A stretch of 64,000 nt of DNA. Source: CAZJYI01 sp964550025. Lineage in GTDB: Bacteria; Verrucomicrobiota; Kiritimatiellia; UBA8416; CAYOBW01. Shown piece by piece: positions 33,113 through 42,280 of this stretch. The notes below the pieces were generated by a model. That model ran no database searches. It was not told where the DNA came from and saw only the letters and a program-made list of their open reading frames with translations. Made by a program: the position numbers and the translations under genes. The stretch is taken from the NCBI GenBank assembly GCA_964550025.1, contig CAZJYI010000010.1, positions 61,865 through 125,864 of the forward strand. Reading direction: 5' to 3'. Each line of letters begins with the position of its first letter. The first letter of the stretch is position 1.

Positions 33113-36100
33113 GTCAACGCGTTCTCCGGCCACACCTCGAACGGTGATAGGCTGTCGCGCCACGATATGCGACCAAGGTGCGCCGCCTCTCGTGCGGCCA
33201 GGAGAGGGGGGATTCGCGTGTACGAGTGGGTGTACGAGTACGGATCGACAACGGGGGATCGCACCCCATACTCGTACACGTACTCCTACACGCCGATCTC
33301 TCCGGCTGCGGAAGGAGCCGGTTCTGGCGGCGAGAGCAAGAGCCAGATCAGACGGGAAGCGTCTGCGCGATGGTTCAGCGTTGCCACTTCTTGCCTGCGT
33401 GCTGGCCCTTCTGGCGTCGGCACCCGCGGGCGGGAAGCCCTCCCGTCCGGCCTTCTCGCCCGAGCGCGAGATCCTGCTGCCGTTGGAGGATCTCGACGTC
33501 GTGCTCGAGAGCGGCACGCGCCGCGTTCTGATGACCCGGGAGGAGTACGATACCCTGCGGCGCGAAGCCAGGAAGACCGAAGACCGGCGTCCCCCCATCG
33601 GCGCCGCGTTGACGTCGGCGGACTACCGCGTTGAGGTCCGCGAGGAACGCGCCGTGATCCGTGGAACGTTGGGGCTGGACGTTGTTGAGGACGGCTTGCA
33701 GATGCTCCCGCTTGCCCTGTCGGGCGTCGGCCTTCTCGACGCCCAACTTGACGGGGCCGGAGCCCGGCTTGGCCGGGGGGCGAAGCGCCGCCTTCAGCTC
33801 TTCGTGGAGGGCCTTGGACGCCACGAGCTGACCATTGAGGCGACAACCGCCCTCCAGACGACGGCCGCGCGCCAGGTGCTCGACTTCGAATTGCCCGTGC
33901 CGCCCTCCACCCGTCTGCGGGTTACCGTGCCCGGCGACGTCGAGATCCGCAGCGGCGCCGCCGTCGTCAGTCGCAAGTATGACGAACAGGCCGACGAAAC
34001 TCGCCTGGAGCTTCTGGCCAGGCCGGGCCGCATGGCCCTGGTGATGACGCTGAACAGCCGTCTCAAACGCCAGGAGCGGGTCGTCATGGCCCGTAGCGTT
34101 TTCGTCGATGAAGTCACCCAGGCCTACGAACGGCTGCACGCGACCGTGTCCCTGGACGTGCTGCACCGGGCGGTACGCGATTTCCGGTTCCGCGTGCCGG
34201 ACGGGTTCGAGGTGACCAGCGTCGCATCCCCGGCCCTGTCACGCTGGCTGATGCGGGACGAGGGAGAGCGGCGTGTGCTCGAAGTGCAGTTGCGCGAGGA
34301 CATGACCGGCGCCGTCGTGGTGAGCATCGCGGCCGTTCGTCCATCGCCGGATTTCGACGCCTGGTCCCTGGCGCGCTTCGAGCCGCTCGACGTCGTCGGA
34401 CACGTTGCCGTGGCGGGGTTGTTGCTCGAGGAGCGTCTCAAGGCCCACGAGGTCACGCCAACCGGCCTGATTCCCATCGACGGCAGTGTGCTGCTGCGCG
34501 CGCTCCCGAAGACGGTCGTTCAGCCCGACGCCGGTGAAGCCCGCGTGCGGCCGCTGGTCGTGTACTACGCGCCCCAGGCGGACTTCAGCCTCACGGCGCG
34601 CTTTGCCCGCCAGCCGGCCCGCTTCGCGGTGACGACCAGCCTGCTGCTGACGCTGCAGGACAGCGGGATGAATGCCCGGGGCGGGTTCGGTCTGCGCGCG
34701 CGCGAAGAAGCGCTTTTTGCATTCGATTTCACCATACCGGCCAAGTGGCGCGTCGAGGACGTTGCCGATCCCGAAGGCGCCGCACAGGGCTTCGAGCGCT
34801 ACGCGGGCAGCGACGGGCGCGACCGAATCCGCGTCCGTCTTGCGAAGCCGGTGCCTCCGGGTGAGGAAGAGACGATCTACTTCACGGCGCTGCACGAGCC
34901 GGCCGGCTGGTTCGACGACTGGCAGAGCCGCGAAGTCGCCCTTCCGACCTTTGCCGTACAGGGCGCGGAACGCGACATCGGCGCTATTGCCATCGACGTC
35001 CTGGACGATCTGCGGGCCCGGCCCACCGAGCTGGAGGCGCTGACCCCGCTGGACGAAAACGAAAAGAAGCGCTACGGGCTATCCGCGTCGGCCGGGGCGT
35101 TGGCCTATCGGTACGAAAGCCATCCCTACGCGGCAGCGCTCGAGCTCACGCGCAACATGCCGCGGCTGACCGCGGAGACCTACTCGTTCCTGCGCATCGA
35201 GCGGGACGTGCTTTCCGCCCATTACGAGTTGATCTACGACGTGACCGAGGCGCGGGCGCGGCGCACGCAACTGAGCTTTCCGGCTTCGACGCCGGCCGTG
35301 CTGTCGATCCGCGGCCTGGGCGGCACGCAACTGAAGGAGTTCACGCATCACACTGACGCGGAGGGGCGAAGGGTGTGGACGGCGTCGCTGGTAGACGCGC
35401 AGGACGCGCCCGTGCACCTGGCCGTCGATTTCCAGATGCCGGCCGGCAAGACCAACACCTTCGCCGTGCCGTTGGTGCGCGCGGAGGGCGTGGCCTACCA
35501 GTCCGGCCTGGTGGCGATCGAGGGCAGCGCCGAGCTTGACGTGCAGGTTGTCGAGCATCCGCGCCGCGTGGATATCGGTGAGCTGGCGGCGGCCGAGTAC
35601 CAGCCCGGACGGCGTCTCCTGGGCGCCTACGGCTTTATCGGTGAGCCGGCAGCCGTCCGGGTGTCCGTGGGCGAGCGCGACGCCTATCAACTGCCGCCTG
35701 CGATCGTGAAGCGCGCGGAGCTGACGACACGCTTCTCCGGCGACGGAACCAGCCTGTCGTCCGCGCTGTTCCACCTGCGCACAAAGGCCTCGTACGTGGA
35801 CATCGAACTGCCGGGGGGCTCCGTCCTCTGGTCCGCGATGCTCAATGGAAAGCCGGCCCGTCCGCAGCAGAAGGACGAGCGCATCCTGTTCGGGCTGCCG
35901 GCAGGCAAGCTGGACGCCGATTTGCAGCTCGTGTATGAGACCCCGGTCCACGATGTGCGCATCTGGAATCGTCTCGACATCTCCGCTCCGCGGCTCTTCC
36001 TGCACGAAGAGGAGGAGGGGCCGCGTCGCGGCGTGCCCATGACCGACCTGGTCTGGCATGTCGATACGCCGACGGGATACCAGGTTGTTTCCTCCGCGGG

Positions 36101-39100
36101 CACCGTCGTCTCCCGGGGCGTGCAGGCGACGCCGCCCGCCGCCGTGAGCCTGGCGCGGTGGCTGTACGCCGCAAGTGGGGGTGTCAACCCTCGCCGCGGC
36201 CTGCTTGGGGGGTGCGTCTCGATCCTCGGCGTTTCGAGGATGCGTGCGCGGAAAATGGCGGCGGTGGAGTCTTCCTATGCCGACATGGCGATAGCCGAGG
36301 CACCCGAAGAGGAGAGTGTGTCCGGCCTCCGAATGGCCGAAGTGGTCGATGGACGCCCCACTCCCCGCGCGCCAAGCAGCGGACGCGGATGGCTGAAGGG
36401 CGGGAAGACCGTAACACAGAAGAAGCTGTCGCAGAAGAAGTTGGCCGCCTGGGCGGTCGAAGGCGCTCGCAGCCTTCGGATCAAGCTGGGGATGTCGGGG
36501 CGCGGCATCACGTTCCGCAGCCTCGGTGAAACACCGCGCCTGGCGTTGACCCTGATCAGCCGCCGCCGCATCGAGTCCCTGGCGTGGGCCGTGGCGTTGG
36601 CCACGTTCCTTTTCGGCACGTTCTTCACCGCGGCGACGGTCAAGCGGCGTTCGGCGTATGTCACGGGCGTCCTGCTGGTCAGCACGGTCTTGCCGGCCAT
36701 TCCGGGGTTGCAGGGAATGGCGCTCGTGCTCAACGCGGCCTTTTACGCCGCCTTTGCTCTGATCCCCTGGTACGCGTTTGCCGCCCTGGTGCGCACTATT
36801 GCCCGTACCCGCGCCGTTGCCCTTGGACGCGGGCGGCAGGCGGTAACGGCCGTTGTGCTGCTGGGCGTTGCCGCATCGTGGACCATGGCGCCCGCGGCCC
36901 GCGCCGCGGATCCGCCCGCGGCGAAAGATCGCTATGTCGTCGAAGTGGAGCCCGCCCGCCCCGTGAAGGTCCCCGAGTCGGCCGTCATTGTGCCGTACGG
37001 AGACGACATGCGGAAGCGGGATCGAATCATGGTGCCGTACGGCCGTTTCTCGGAGCTGTGGCGGCTGGCACACCCTCCCACGAATGGTGCGGCGCGTCCG
37101 GCGGCCGCCTATTCGTTGCAGGGCGTCGCGTACACGGGCACACTCGAAGACGACGACGTCCTTGTCCTGCGCGGGACGCTGGGCGTGAGCGTGCACGTCG
37201 ACGAGCACGTTGCCATACCCCTGCCGCTCACGGGAGCCGTACTTGCGCATGCCGACATCGGCGGCCGTCCCGCGCGTCTGGGAACGGAGCCCGCGCCTCA
37301 ACCGCCCGTTCGACAGCAGGCGAAAGGCGGGAAAGGAGCCCCGCCGCGTCCGGCGGCCGGGCGTAGCGTGCTCTACCTGCACGGCAAGGGGTCCCACGAG
37401 GTGGCGCTGGTTATCCGCGTACGGCTCAATCGGCAGGGCGGGTGGCGCGTGGCGCAGGCACAGTTGCCCGTGGCGCCGGCCGCCTCGCTCGCGGTCCGCG
37501 TACCGCAGGCGGGAACCGAGGTCACGCTGACGGGAATTGCCGATCGCCCCTCGTATCGCACGGCCGCCGACAACGAGCCAATCCGTGCGGCAATGAACGA
37601 GGACGGGCGGCTGGACCTACGCTGGCGGCCGCGCATCAGCGAGGGGCAGGTCGACCGCACGCTCACGGCCGAGTCCACCGCCGTGTTCGATGTGCAGGAG
37701 GATCACCTGCGGCTGGTATGGGCGTTCGAGCTGCGCTTCCGGCGCGGGGAATACGAGCAGTTCCGCGTGGAGCTTCCGCCCGAGTATCTCGTTGAAGGGG
37801 TAACAGGCACGAACGTCCGCGGATGGCAGGTCGAGGACGCCGGCGGCGGGCGGCGGCTGATGGTGCGCCTGCTGCAACGGGCCAAGGAGCGGGAGACCTT
37901 TGCCGTGAATCTCTGGCGTCCGGGACGGGTGGCCGCTGAAGGCTCGGAACGCATCGCTGTTCCGCACCTGGCCGTACCCAGTGCAATCCGTCACACGGGG
38001 CGGGTCACGATTCGCCGCAGTCCGCTGCTGGACGTCCGGACGGTGACCTCTTCCGGTGTACGCCGCACGGACCTCGCCCCGGCGGGGAAAGGGCTTCCCG
38101 AAGGCGGTTTGCAGGACCGCAGTCCTCTCGGGATCCAGCCGTACCAGTCCTACGACTTCATGTCGCTGCCTTTCGACCTGGGTCTGCTGGTGGAAACGTC
38201 CTCGGCAAACGTTCGCGCTTCCGTGCAGAGCATCCTGCGCGTGGCGGAGCGTGAGCGCAACCTCGAGTCCCGCATCAACCTGTCAGTGAAGGGGCGCCCG
38301 ATTCTGCGCACGGAGATCCGTGTGCCGGACGCGCTGGAGATCACCGGCATCAATGCGCCGGGGACCTTTGAGTGGGCCGAGACCGACACCGCGGACGGGC
38401 GGGTCGTGACCCTGTATTTCGCCGCCGGAATCAAGGGCGACATCCCGATCGTAATTGCCGGCCGCCTGGGTGCGGCACGCGAACTGACCGAATTGCCGAT
38501 TCCTCGCCTGGCCCTGCTTGGCGTGAAGGAGCAGCCGGGTGACCTGGTCGTCCAGGCCGATCCGGCTTTTGACGTACAGGCGCGGGCACTGGAGGGGATC
38601 GGCAGCGTGCTTCTACGCCGCGTTCACGGCTGGCTGCAGCCGGCTCAGAGACCCTTTGCGCGGCTGGCGTTGCACTACGACCGCCCGGACTACTCGGGCA
38701 AGCTGGTGCTCGTACCACGCAAGGCGGATGTCAGCAGCTACACGGTCACCAACGTGCGCGTCACGGACCGCGCGGTGGAAGAGACGATCCTGATCGACTT
38801 CTCGATCCGCAACGCCGGCCTGCGGCAGGTGGCGTTCACGCTTCCCGCGGTGTTGGCGGACGCGCGCATCAGCGCCCCGCTGCTGCGCCAGAAGACGGTA
38901 ACGCCGGAAGCCGACGCGGAGCGCGTCCGCGTGGTGCTCGAGCTGCAGGACGAGGTCATGAACCAGCTACGCGTGCTGGTGGAGTCTGACCGTCTGCTGA
39001 CGGGCGATGCGCAGACCATCCGTCTGCCGCGGGTCCTGACAGGGAGCGCGGCGCGACGCTACCTCGCCCAGGAGACGGCGGGCCGCGACGAAGTGATGCT

Positions 39101-41048
39101 GGACGAAGTCGTGGCCATGGAGGCCTTGAGCCGCGAGCAGAAGGAATGGGCACGCGTGGCCGGGCTGTTGCGGGGCGGTACGACGCGCGCCTTCGTGGCC
39201 GTGCCCGGCGCGGAAGAGCCCAGCCTGACGTTCCGCACGCGGCAACGGGCCACGGTGGAAACCGCGGGCGCCGGGATCGGGCTGGCGCGTACGGTGGTCA
39301 TCATGGACCCCACCGGCACGTACCGCGCATCACAGACCTACCGCGTGGACAACCGCACGGAACAGTTTCTCGACATTCTGCTACCGGACGGGGCCGTCCT
39401 GTGGACGGCGCGCGTGGCCGGGGAATACGTGAAGCCCGTGGTGCCCGGGGTCGGGCAGACCGGTCGCGCGCGCATACCGCTGGTGAAGACGGCGGTCGGC
39501 GACTTGGACTACGAAGTGGCCCTGAAATACGGAGGGCGTGTCGAGAGACTGCGGCGTTTCGGGCGCATGGCCGTGCCGTTGATATGCACGGAGAACATCA
39601 ATGTCGAGCTCAGCCAGGTGGAGCTGCGCCTGCCCCGCACACACCGCTGGATCGATTTTGACGGCACGATGCGACAGGTCTTGCAGGCGGGTGATTTCGA
39701 GGCCGGGGTCATGGCCTACAAGAACAAGCTCACGCAGCGTCTTGTGCACACGCTGAAGTATGGCAATCCTTTCGCGCAGGCCCGCGCGACTTCCAACCTG
39801 AAGCAGCTCACAAAGGCCCTCCAGGACGACCAGGAGACCATGCAGTCCTACCGGGGCAACCAGTGGATCAACGTGGAGATTTCCAATGCATCCGGCCTCA
39901 TCGACACGGCCAACAAGGAGCTGGCCGATTTCGAAAAGACGATCGAGGCCGACGCGGACGGGCTCGACAACCGCGCGGAGCTGAACGATGCCTTCGACGG
40001 GCAGGTGAACACGTTCGCGCGCAACGTGGTGTTCAACAACGGCGCCAACTGGGACGTGTCGGCCGTTCAGCAGGACGGCCAACTGACCACGGCCGGTGTG
40101 TTCAACGGCACCTGGCTGGCGACAAATAGCCTGATGGTCGTGGACAGCGACACCGTGACCGCGGCCGATCGCATCCAGGTGCAGGTTGGTGGGCAGGCTG
40201 TCGGACAGATGCTGGAGGAATTGCAGCAGACGGGACAGGCGGCACAGCAGTTTGAGTTCTTCAGCAACGTAGGGCGGTCCGTCAATCTGCCGGATGCACA
40301 GATGCCACAGCAGCCGTCGCAGCAAGGGCAGCAGGCGGACGTGCAGCAGATGCCGTCACAGCGGCGGGGCGGCGAGGGACGGGGAAAGCGTTGGCGAAGC
40401 CAAAAAGACCTGGCTGTGCAGTACCAACGGAAGCTCGAACAGAACAACCTGCGGTTGAACAACCAGCCTGTTGCCATCACGGCGCCGGCGGATGCAGCGC
40501 TGCAACCGGTCCCGCAACCGGCTGCCGCGCAACCTCCCGAGGCGATGACGCAGACCATTGCCGGGGGTACCGCGGTGGCGGTGGCGGTGACGGCGGACGG
40601 GGGTGTGGCGACCGGGGGGCGCGCCGGAGTCGTCCCTGATGTGGGCCTCGGTGACTGGGGCGAAGCGGCGGCGGGGTTGGCGTCGCTGGACGTGGACCTG
40701 CCCGGACCGGATGAAACGCGGTGGGCCACCTACCAGTTCTCAACTCCACGGGGCGAGATCGAAATCGCGGCGCTTGCCATAGCCGACGAGGCCATTGACG
40801 CCTACCAGCGCGGCGGACTGGCATTGGCGCTCCTGGTGCTGGCGGCCGCGGTACGCCTTCTGGGCCGGCGCCGTACCGGCAGGCCCTCGCGATCACGGGG
40901 AGTGGTGGGCACAACGCTCATCATCACCGGCGTTCTGTGTGTCTTCATCGGAATCCTCCCCGTAGCCGGAATCGTGGCCGTGGTGGTCGGGATCACTTTG
41001 AGGAGGATCCACAGGCGACAAGCGGAAGCGCTGGGGTTGGCGGGGTGA
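33105..41048 (+). CDS. giant envelope protein, fusion of two paralogous modules (2647 residues)
   Basis: The first ~85 residues are Arg/Thr/Pro-rich and run through a long hairpin, so they may not be genuine. A signal-like segment LPLLACVLALLASAPAGG follows. Module A begins with EILLPLEDL and LMTREEYDTLRREA (about 121-155) and ends in several membrane segments (about 1157-1231). Then comes a second signal-like stretch, AVVLLGVAASWTMAPAARA (about 1247-1268). Module B starts with the paired motif VIVPYGDD and IMVPYGRFSELWRLA (about 1292-1322). It ends with an Asn/Gln-rich region, a Gln-rich linker and two or three membrane segments. The layout equals two copies of the upstream 1175-residue gene joined without a stop. 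GGAGGG lies 7 bases before the ATG at 33105. Function unknown. Confidence 0.7.
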   Translation: MPRSTRSPATPRTVIGCRATICDQGAPPLVRPGEGGFACTSGCTSTDRQRGIAPHTRTRTPTRRSLRLRKEPVLAARARARSDGKRLRDGSALPLLACVLALLASAPAGGKPSRPAFSPEREILLPLEDLDVVLESGTRRVLMTREEYDTLRREARKTEDRRPPIGAALTSADYRVEVREERAVIRGTLGLDVVEDGLQMLPLALSGVGLLDAQLDGAGARLGRGAKRRLQLFVEGLGRHELTIEATTALQTTAARQVLDFELPVPPSTRLRVTVPGDVEIRSGAAVVSRKYDEQADETRLELLARPGRMALVMTLNSRLKRQERVVMARSVFVDEVTQAYERLHATVSLDVLHRAVRDFRFRVPDGFEVTSVASPALSRWLMRDEGERRVLEVQLREDMTGAVVVSIAAVRPSPDFDAWSLARFEPLDVVGHVAVAGLLLEERLKAHEVTPTGLIPIDGSVLLRALPKTVVQPDAGEARVRPLVVYYAPQADFSLTARFARQPARFAVTTSLLLTLQDSGMNARGGFGLRAREEALFAFDFTIPAKWRVEDVADPEGAAQGFERYAGSDGRDRIRVRLAKPVPPGEEETIYFTALHEPAGWFDDWQSREVALPTFAVQGAERDIGAIAIDVLDDLRARPTELEALTPLDENEKKRYGLSASAGALAYRYESHPYAAALELTRNMPRLTAETYSFLRIERDVLSAHYELIYDVTEARARRTQLSFPASTPAVLSIRGLGGTQLKEFTHHTDAEGRRVWTASLVDAQDAPVHLAVDFQMPAGKTNTFAVPLVRAEGVAYQSGLVAIEGSAELDVQVVEHPRRVDIGELAAAEYQPGRRLLGAYGFIGEPAAVRVSVGERDAYQLPPAIVKRAELTTRFSGDGTSLSSALFHLRTKASYVDIELPGGSVLWSAMLNGKPARPQQKDERILFGLPAGKLDADLQLVYETPVHDVRIWNRLDISAPRLFLHEEEEGPRRGVPMTDLVWHVDTPTGYQVVSSAGTVVSRGVQATPPAAVSLARWLYAASGGVNPRRGLLGGCVSILGVSRMRARKMAAVESSYADMAIAEAPEEESVSGLRMAEVVDGRPTPRAPSSGRGWLKGGKTVTQKKLSQKKLAAWAVEGARSLRIKLGMSGRGITFRSLGETPRLALTLISRRRIESLAWAVALATFLFGTFFTAATVKRRSAYVTGVLLVSTVLPAIPGLQGMALVLNAAFYAAFALIPWYAFAALVRTIARTRAVALGRGRQAVTAVVLLGVAASWTMAPAARAADPPAAKDRYVVEVEPARPVKVPESAVIVPYGDDMRKRDRIMVPYGRFSELWRLAHPPTNGAARPAAAYSLQGVAYTGTLEDDDVLVLRGTLGVSVHVDEHVAIPLPLTGAVLAHADIGGRPARLGTEPAPQPPVRQQAKGGKGAPPRPAAGRSVLYLHGKGSHEVALVIRVRLNRQGGWRVAQAQLPVAPAASLAVRVPQAGTEVTLTGIADRPSYRTAADNEPIRAAMNEDGRLDLRWRPRISEGQVDRTLTAESTAVFDVQEDHLRLVWAFELRFRRGEYEQFRVELPPEYLVEGVTGTNVRGWQVEDAGGGRRLMVRLLQRAKERETFAVNLWRPGRVAAEGSERIAVPHLAVPSAIRHTGRVTIRRSPLLDVRTVTSSGVRRTDLAPAGKGLPEGGLQDRSPLGIQPYQSYDFMSLPFDLGLLVETSSANVRASVQSILRVAERERNLESRINLSVKGRPILRTEIRVPDALEITGINAPGTFEWAETDTADGRVVTLYFAAGIKGDIPIVIAGRLGAARELTELPIPRLALLGVKEQPGDLVVQADPAFDVQARALEGIGSVLLRRVHGWLQPAQRPFARLALHYDRPDYSGKLVLVPRKADVSSYTVTNVRVTDRAVEETILIDFSIRNAGLRQVAFTLPAVLADARISAPLLRQKTVTPEADAERVRVVLELQDEVMNQLRVLVESDRLLTGDAQTIRLPRVLTGSAARRYLAQETAGRDEVMLDEVVAMEALSREQKEWARVAGLLRGGTTRAFVAVPGAEEPSLTFRTRQRATVETAGAGIGLARTVVIMDPTGTYRASQTYRVDNRTEQFLDILLPDGAVLWTARVAGEYVKPVVPGVGQTGRARIPLVKTAVGDLDYEVALKYGGRVERLRRFGRMAVPLICTENINVELSQVELRLPRTHRWIDFDGTMRQVLQAGDFEAGVMAYKNKLTQRLVHTLKYGNPFAQARATSNLKQLTKALQDDQETMQSYRGNQWINVEISNASGLIDTANKELADFEKTIEADADGLDNRAELNDAFDGQVNTFARNVVFNNGANWDVSAVQQDGQLTTAGVFNGTWLATNSLMVVDSDTVTAADRIQVQVGGQAVGQMLEELQQTGQAAQQFEFFSNVGRSVNLPDAQMPQQPSQQGQQADVQQMPSQRRGGEGRGKRWRSQKDLAVQYQRKLEQNNLRLNNQPVAITAPADAALQPVPQPAAAQPPEAMTQTIAGGTAVAVAVTADGGVATGGRAGVVPDVGLGDWGEAAAGLASLDVDLPGPDETRWATYQFSTPRGEIEIAALAIADEAIDAYQRGGLALALLVLAAAVRLLGRRRTGRPSRSRGVVGTTLIITGVLCVFIGILPVAGIVAVVVGITLRRIHRRQAEALGLAG
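33217..33292. repeat. 27-bp-arm inverted repeat at start of giant gene
   Basis: Arms 33217-33243 and 33266-33292 pair at 23 of 27 positions across a 22-base loop. The arms are built of TGTACGAGTA-like units. It lies between the GGAGGG/ATG of the giant gene and its likely signal peptide. It looks like an inserted palindromic element that by chance keeps the frame open, or like an mRNA structure controlling translation. Confidence 0.75.
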
Positions 41049-41182
41049 TACGGCGTTCCGGTCTTCGTCGGTGCGGGAAGCCGGGTCGTGCCTTTCTCGA
41101 TCTCACGCTCCCGGCTTGGCGGATCGGATATCCGGCCTACGGGTGAGCGTGCACGGGGACGGGAGGGACGGACTGTCTTCCC

Positions 41183-42085
41183 CTATGTGTTTGGCGTTTG
41201 CGGCCCCAACAGACGTTCGATCTCGTCGGGGGACATGCCGTCTGCTGCGAGCTTCTCCCGGAGCTCCGCATCGCGCTCGGCCCGGCCTTCCGCCCGGCCC
41301 TCCGCCCGGCCTTCTGTCCGGCCTTTTGCAAGTCCTTCCGCGCGCGTGGTGGCGATCATGTCCTCCGCCGAGGCCTTGGCCCGCATGTGGTCTTCGTAGC
41401 GCCTACGCGCCTGCGCGTTCATCTTCAGCGGCGTGAGCTTCTCCTTGAGGGCATCGATCTTGTAGGAGTGGAATTCGTCCGGCACCTCGGTGTGCTTGAA
41501 CGCGTAGAGCCATTCGTCGAGGTCGTCCTGCACGGTGTCGGCGAAACGTTTCAGCGGGATCAGGTAGTACTCCGGAAACACATCCTCGTCCAGGGCGGAG
41601 GCCGGGGGTTGGCCCGCCAGGTAGGGCGCGGCCGCCTCACGTACCTGCAGAAGGTGTTGTGTGTGTATCCCGTGGAATTGCGTGGTGCCGTGATAGACGT
41701 AGTCATCTCCCTTGCCGACGTCGAAATACACGATACTGATGCAGATCACCTTCTTGACGCAACCGTACGACTCGCCCAACTTCAGGTTTTCGACGACTAC
41801 CTTGGATGTTCCGTACAGTAGGCGCTTGAGAAAGAACGTCTCTGGCGTGTACTGCAGTTCGACGATCACATGACGACCGCGACTGTCCTTCACCATCAGG
41901 TCAACGCGGTTGTACTTGAGATCTTCGTCAAGTTGGTTGCTTTCGCTTTCCAGCAGCTCGAGCACCGTGACGCGTTCCTTGAGCAGGGCGCACAGAAAGC
42001 CCTCCAGCACATCGAAGTTGGCCTTGTCACGCAAGACGGTTTTTATGGCCCAGTCGAAGCTGATGATTGTACGGGCGCCACTCAT
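41183..42085 (-). CDS. PD-(D/E)XK nuclease family (Rpn/PDDEXK_2) protein
   Basis: A 300-residue protein of the recombination-promoting nuclease / putative transposase group. It opens with ISFDWAIKTVLRDKANFDVL. The nuclease core is RVDLMVKDSRGRHVIVELQ with the D...ExQ arrangement, followed by KRLLYGTSKVVVENLKLGE. The C-terminus has RAEG repeats encoded by four 12-bp units (about 41286-41333), then a helical tail. The core looks intact. No Shine-Dalgarno sequence is evident before the ATG. These proteins promote DNA recombination in E. coli relatives; here it may be a solitary selfish or regulatory element. Confidence 0.85.
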   Translation of the reverse strand: MSGARTIISFDWAIKTVLRDKANFDVLEGFLCALLKERVTVLELLESESNQLDEDLKYNRVDLMVKDSRGRHVIVELQYTPETFFLKRLLYGTSKVVVENLKLGESYGCVKKVICISIVYFDVGKGDDYVYHGTTQFHGIHTQHLLQVREAAAPYLAGQPPASALDEDVFPEYYLIPLKRFADTVQDDLDEWLYAFKHTEVPDEFHSYKIDALKEKLTPLKMNAQARRRYEDHMRAKASAEDMIATTRAEGLAKGRTEGRAEGRAEGRAERDAELREKLAADGMSPDEIERLLGPQTPNT

Positions 42086-42158
42086 GAAAGGAAGTATCGC
42101 GACTCCCCGCCGCCGGTGTCAAGACAGGCTTCGCCGCGGGCTACGGCCCGGCACGCGA

Positions 42159-42202
42159 GCGCACTACGAACGGGGGAACCCGCGTTTGTGTTTGTAGTGC
42201 GC
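42159..42202. terminator. hairpin downstream of propeller protein gene
   Basis: GCGCACTAC (42159-42167) and GTAGTGCGC (42194-42202) pair perfectly, with a smaller inner stem (CGGG/CCCG). It lies about 80 bases past the stop of the minus-strand gene at 42281. A second small stem (GCCC/GGGC) follows on the right. No T-run; it may be a repeated palindrome. Confidence 0.45.
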
Positions 42203-42280
42203 CCGTAAGGGCGTCCCCTCGGTCGACGGTTGGCCATACTGAGTTGCTGCGTGCCGGTTGCCGACGGTGTCAGACACACT

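Noticed and set aside
35079..37397. 772-codon minus-strand open frame inside the giant gene
   Set aside because: Arg/Gly/His-rich shadow of a real coding strand; no family similarity.
41286..41333. 12-bp tandem repeat as a regulatory or phase-variable element
   Set aside because: It is in frame (4 codons per unit) and codes the RAEG repeats common in the tails of this nuclease family.
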